DNA of 8,242 bases from Fidelibacterota bacterium (GTDB lineage: Bacteria > Pseudomonadota > Alphaproteobacteria > Rhodospirillales > Rhodospirillaceae). Below the pieces are notes generated by a model. It saw nothing but the letters and a program-made list of their open reading frames with translations, was not told the origin of the DNA and searched no databases. Location of the stretch: NCBI GenBank assembly GCA_947473445.1, contig CANJEU010000080.1, forward strand, positions 1 through 8,242, read 5' to 3'. Every line of letters begins with the position of its first letter. Position 1 is the stretch's first letter. Made by a program: the position numbers and the translations under genes. Below, piece by piece: positions 5,318 to 8,242 of this stretch.

Positions 5318-6460
5318 GTGAGTCTGTCTAATTTCCGAGCGCGTCGCGTTATAGTGCTAAGGCTCGCCGCCTTTGGCGCCCTGGCCCTTGGCGCAATTTT
5401 GACGTCTGCGGCCCTCCACGCTCAGGAAATGAAGGTCATGCGCATCGGCGCGGGCCCCACCGGCGGGACGGATTTCCCCTTCGGCGGCCTCATCGCCAAT
5501 GCGATTTCCAATCCACCGGGCTCGCGCGAATGCGAACGCGGCGGAAGCTGCGGGGTACCCGGCCTCATCGCCGTGGCGCAAACCACCATCGATCCGGCCG
5601 AGAACCTGCGCGCGGTCAGCCGCGGCGATCTTGAGCTCGCGCTGACCCAGGGCGACACGCTCGCGTGGGCGTACCGCGGGGCCGGCGCCTTCCAGGGCCA
5701 GGAACCGATGCGCAATCTGCGCATGATCGCCCGCCTCTATCCCTCGAACGTCCACTTGGTTGTGAAAAAGGGCTCGCCCATCAAGGCGGTCACCGATTTG
5801 AAGGGAAAGAAAGTCGCCATTGGGGGCGAAGCGTCCGCGACGGCCGGCACCGCTAAGGCGATTCTGTCGGCGTACGGCGTAAAGTGGGACAGCGTTCAGA
5901 TGCGGACGTATGATTTTGCCGCCATCACCGGCGCCCTCGAGAAGAACGAGGTCGACGCTCTTTTCATGGTCAGCGGGGCGCCTGTGCTGGCGCTGGAAGA
6001 TTTGGCGAGTCGCACGCCGATTTCGTTTGTCCCTATCGACGGCCCCGTGGCCGATAAGCTGCCCAAGATTTTCCCCTTTTACAGCCAAGGAATGATCCCG
6101 GCGAAGGCGTACGGCGACAATCCCGCGGTCCCCACCCTCGACGTCAGCTCGGTCCTTGTGGGGCGCGAGAATATGAACGCCGATCTTGCGTACGGTATCG
6201 TCCGCGCCATCTGGCACGAGCGGAATCGCCCTCTGTTCCAGAAGGGCCACCCGCGCGGCCATTTCATGGACCGGGCGTTGGCCGCGCGAGACTTAGGTGT
6301 TCCCATCACACGCGGGGCGGATAAGTATTATGTGGAAAATGGCCTGATGGAGCCGCGGTCTGAAGCACCCGCACCGGCCGCACCGCCCGCCGACAAGACG
6401 CTCACGCCGGGACCACGCAAGGCCCTGCTCTCGTGGCCGTTTGCGAACAAACATTCGTGA
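5318..6460 (+). CDS. TAXI-family TRAP transporter substrate-binding protein, secreted
   Basis: Periplasmic solute receptor of the kind that feeds TRAP carriers using an ion gradient; ligand unknown. With GTG 5318 the protein has 380 residues. It begins with a clean signal peptide: a basic n-region (FRARR), a hydrophobic core at about 11-32 and likely cleavage after A35. The mature N-terminus has the TAXI signature IGAGPTGGTDFPFGG (43-57). ENLRAVSRGDLELALTQGD (95-113) and a mid-domain LKGKKVAIGGEASAT (161-175) follow. A second lobe with GALEKNEVDALFMVSGAP (205-222) completes the fold. Two cysteines, C72 and C78 in the insert between the first two motifs, could form a periplasmic disulphide. 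The C-terminus is an Ala/Pro-rich linker plus basic tail. ATG 5261 or the frame opening near 5159 would put a long hydrophilic stretch before the signal core, so 5318 is preferred, though no strong ribosome site marks it. No TRAP membrane subunit is adjacent. Confidence 0.85.
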   Translation: MSLSNFRARRVIVLRLAAFGALALGAILTSAALHAQEMKVMRIGAGPTGGTDFPFGGLIANAISNPPGSRECERGGSCGVPGLIAVAQTTIDPAENLRAVSRGDLELALTQGDTLAWAYRGAGAFQGQEPMRNLRMIARLYPSNVHLVVKKGSPIKAVTDLKGKKVAIGGEASATAGTAKAILSAYGVKWDSVQMRTYDFAAITGALEKNEVDALFMVSGAPVLALEDLASRTPISFVPIDGPVADKLPKIFPFYSQGMIPAKAYGDNPAVPTLDVSSVLVGRENMNADLAYGIVRAIWHERNRPLFQKGHPRGHFMDRALAARDLGVPITRGADKYYVENGLMEPRSEAPAPAAPPADKTLTPGPRKALLSWPFANKHS

Positions 6461-6524
6461 TCTAAGGCGTATGCGCGCAACTTCAAGACTGTTCGCCGCC
6501 GTCTGATCTGGTACCTTCCGCCTC

Positions 6525-7937
6525 GTGAAAACACCCTTCCTCAGCCTGCTCGTCGACGCCGATAGCGCCGCGACTCCCATCACCGCCATTGTGGCCGAAC
6601 GGTTCGACTCCTGGGCCGCGGCCCAGCCCGACCGCGTTCGGGCCTGGCTTGCCGCAACAGGATTCAAGCCCGACCCTGGCGCTGTCGCTGTGCTGCCGGA
6701 TGAGACGGGCAAGATCGGGCGCGTGATCCTGGGTCTCGGACGCGGGGATGATCCCTGGGTGACTGGCGGCCTCGCCAAAACCTTACCCAAGGGCGTCTAC
6801 GCTCTGGCCGACATCGTCGGGCAGCCGCCGGCTGATTTTGCGTCATGGGCCGCCCTGGCCTGGGCGCTCGGCGGCTACGCCTTCGCGCGCTACAAATCTG
6901 AACCTAGTCCTGAGCGCGCCCGGCTTGTCTGGCCCGAAGGGTGCGACAAGGCATACGTGACCTACGCCGTGGAAGCGGCGTGCCTCTCGCGCGATCTCGT
7001 CAACACGCCGGCCGCCGATATGCTGCCCCATCACCTGGAGCAGGCGGCGCGCGATCTGGCGACAGCGCACGATGCGTCCTTCACCGTCACCACCGGCGAT
7101 GAACTCCTGCGCGCCAACTATCCCATGATCCACGCCGTGGGCCGCGCCAGTGCCAGCGCCCCGCGCCTTTTGGATCTCAAGTGGGGCCGTGCGTCCGCCC
7201 CGAAAGTCACGCTGGTCGGCAAAGGTGTCTGTTTCGACACCGGCGGCCTCGACCTCAAGCCCGCGAGCGCCATGGCGCTTATGAAAAAGGACATGGGCGG
7301 AGCCGCGACCGTGCTTGGTCTTGCGCATATGATCATGTCGGCGAAGCTGCCGGTGCGTCTGCGCATGCTGATCCCGGCCGTCGAGAATGCGGTCGCGGGC
7401 AATGCGTTCCGTCCGGGCGATGTGTTGGCCACGCGCAAGGGCGCGACGGTTGAAATCGGCAATACCGACGCCGAAGGCCGGCTTGTGCTTGGCGATGCTC
7501 TCACCGAAGCCGCCGCGGAAAATCCCGCCCTGCTGCTCGACTTCGCGACCCTGACGGGCGCGGCCCGCACGGCGCTCGGGCCCGAACTTCCGGCGCTGTT
7601 CACCGACGATGAAGAACTCGCGGCGAACTTCGCCAGCGCGGCGCGCGCAACTTACGATCCCTTCTGGCGTCTTCCGCTCTGGAAGCCTTACCGGAAGATG
7701 ATCGACAGCAAGATCGCCGATATGAATAACGCCGGTGACTCGCCGTTTGCCGGCGCCATCACCGCGGCCCTGTTCCTGAAGGAATTCGTCACGCCCAAGG
7801 ATGGTGTCGTTCCGTCCTGGGCGCATATCGACACCTTCTCGTGGAACGCCGGCGATCGCCCCGGCCGTCCGCACGGCGGCGAGGCCCTCGTACAGCGGGC
7901 GGCATTCGCAACAATCGCGGGGCGGTTCGGCGGCTAA
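6525..7937 (+). CDS. M17 leucyl aminopeptidase family protein
   Basis: Cytoplasmic dinuclear-metal exopeptidase that releases N-terminal residues from peptides. The C-terminal catalytic domain is complete. K233 and D238 lie in VGKGVCFDTGG, K245 in LKPAS, D256 in KKDMGG, and D315, E317 and R319 in the signature NTDAEGRL. These reproduce exactly the spacing of E. coli PepA K270, D275, K282, D293, D352, E354 and R356. The protein has 470 residues, and its N-terminal domain places these residues 37 positions earlier than in PepA. It may belong to the shorter non-PepA branch common in alphaproteobacteria, so no symbol is given. The start is GTG 6525, the first in-frame start available, without a visible Shine-Dalgarno. 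The 64-bp gap after the TAXI gene could allow co-transcription. The gene is followed 22 bp later by the hairpin listed next. Confidence 0.93.
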   Translation: MKTPFLSLLVDADSAATPITAIVAERFDSWAAAQPDRVRAWLAATGFKPDPGAVAVLPDETGKIGRVILGLGRGDDPWVTGGLAKTLPKGVYALADIVGQPPADFASWAALAWALGGYAFARYKSEPSPERARLVWPEGCDKAYVTYAVEAACLSRDLVNTPAADMLPHHLEQAARDLATAHDASFTVTTGDELLRANYPMIHAVGRASASAPRLLDLKWGRASAPKVTLVGKGVCFDTGGLDLKPASAMALMKKDMGGAATVLGLAHMIMSAKLPVRLRMLIPAVENAVAGNAFRPGDVLATRKGATVEIGNTDAEGRLVLGDALTEAAAENPALLLDFATLTGAARTALGPELPALFTDDEELAANFASAARATYDPFWRLPLWKPYRKMIDSKIADMNNAGDSPFAGAITAALFLKEFVTPKDGVVPSWAHIDTFSWNAGDRPGRPHGGEALVQRAAFATIAGRFGG

Positions 7938-7954
7938 TTCGGTTTTTGAGGCCG

Positions 7955-7990
7955 AAAAAAAAGGCACGCTCCCTGCCGGGGCGAGCCTTT
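7955..7990 (-). terminator. Intrinsic terminator, strong for the minus-strand gene, weaker for plus
   Basis: The stem pairs AAAGGC (7960-7965) with GCCTTT (7985-7990). It continues through CGC/GCG and CC/GG after one A-A mismatch and includes one T-G pair; the loop is about 5 bases. On the minus strand the stem runs into eight T (complement of A at 7955-7962), a textbook Rho-independent end 30 bases after the gltB-like stop. On the plus strand only TTTGTT follows, so it could also weakly stop the aminopeptidase transcript. Confidence 0.82.
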
Positions 7991-8020
7991 GTTATCGCAG
8001 AACCTAGATGATCCGGCCGC

Positions 8021-8242
8021 TTACGCCTTCAACTTCGCCGCGGCGTCGTGGGTGACTGGAATCTCGAGACGTTCGAGCATTTCCTTCGGCACGATCTGCC
8101 AGAAGTTGCGCACCTCGCGATCCCAGTTCACCAGAAGCTCCTCGGCCCACGGCGAAGAAGTTTCCTTGTGGTGTTCCTTGACGAGATTGCGCAGCAGCGT
8201 TTCGTAATGGCCCACCTCGATGCGCTGGTAGATCACGCTGTC
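8021..8242 (-). CDS. gltB: C-terminal end of probable glutamate synthase large subunit
   Basis: The frame is open to the window edge (74 codons, TAA at 8023-8021), so only the tail of a minus-strand gene is seen; the GTG at 8236 is an internal valine, not a start. The tail begins DSVIYQRIEVGHYE, then reads LLRNLVKEHHKET, AEELLVNWDREVRNFWQIVPKEML and a short Ala/Lys-rich end (written in parts). This helix, with the ILxxWDxxxxxFWQVxPKEM-like pattern, matches my memory of the extreme C-terminus of alphaproteobacterial GltB. GltB uses glutamine, 2-oxoglutarate and NADPH (through GltD) to make two glutamates. No catalytic or iron-sulphur motif is in view, so the call rests on the tail alone. The terminator just downstream supports this being the real gene end. 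Confidence 0.7.
   Translation of the reverse strand, partial: DSVIYQRIEVGHYETLLRNLVKEHHKETSSPWAEELLVNWDREVRNFWQIVPKEMLERLEIPVTHDAAAKLKA

Noticed and set aside
5357..6262. 301-codon minus-strand open frame opposite the TAXI gene
   Set aside because: Shadow frame; the plus strand has a signal peptide and TAXI motifs over the same bases.
6470..6505. Eleven-codon open frame (MRATSRLFAAV) just before the aminopeptidase
   Set aside because: It could be a leader peptide, but it has no ribosome site, no run of regulatory codons and no attenuator hairpin after it.
6843..7967. 374-codon minus-strand open frame opposite the aminopeptidase
   Set aside because: Antisense shadow caused by high GC; composition is Arg/Gly/His-rich and lacks any recognisable domain.

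Overview
This 8.2 kb window is a gene-dense, high-GC stretch of chromosome. The protein types suggest an alphaproteobacterium: polyhydroxybutyrate (PHB) genes, a glutathione-dependent glyoxalase II, a TAXI-type TRAP binding protein and a GltB tail. This assignment is inferred from the proteins, since no rRNA or tRNA marker is present. I see no mobile element, CRISPR array, tRNA or phage gene, and no obvious new defence or biosynthetic system. It reads as ordinary housekeeping and carbon-storage territory with some unusual local details.

Left part (1-3626). The window opens inside a gene whose C-terminal tail (stop at 309) carries a short coiled coil. It overlaps, in another frame, a compact class III-like PHA synthase (phaC, 119-1375) with catalytic residues C212, D366 and H393. 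A MATE-family drug/sodium antiporter (1336-2718, minus) converges on phaC and overlaps its end by 40 bp. A divergent intergenic region of about 180 bp follows. It holds a candidate MATE promoter with a perfect TTGACA -35 box and an exact 10-bp tandem repeat abutting the MATE start codon. Next comes phaB (2901-3626), the NADPH-dependent acetoacetyl-CoA reductase. PhaB makes the 3-hydroxybutyryl-CoA that PhaC polymerises. No phaA thiolase is visible.

Middle part (3636-5317). A TRIC/UPF0126-type membrane protein starts 9 bp after phaB and is probably co-transcribed with it. It converges on gloB (4298-5062, minus), a glyoxalase II with a full set of zinc ligands. A 255-bp divergent control region follows, with an 18-bp near-palindrome and a GTTACG direct repeat.

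Right part (5318-8242). A secreted TAXI-family TRAP substrate-binding protein (5318-6460) lies here with no TRAP membrane subunit in view. It is followed by an M17 leucyl-aminopeptidase-family enzyme (6525-7937) whose seven active-site residues keep the same spacing as E. coli PepA. The window ends with the C-terminal tail of a minus-strand gene, probably gltB (glutamate synthase large subunit). An intrinsic terminator between the last two genes has its strong U-tract on the gltB side.
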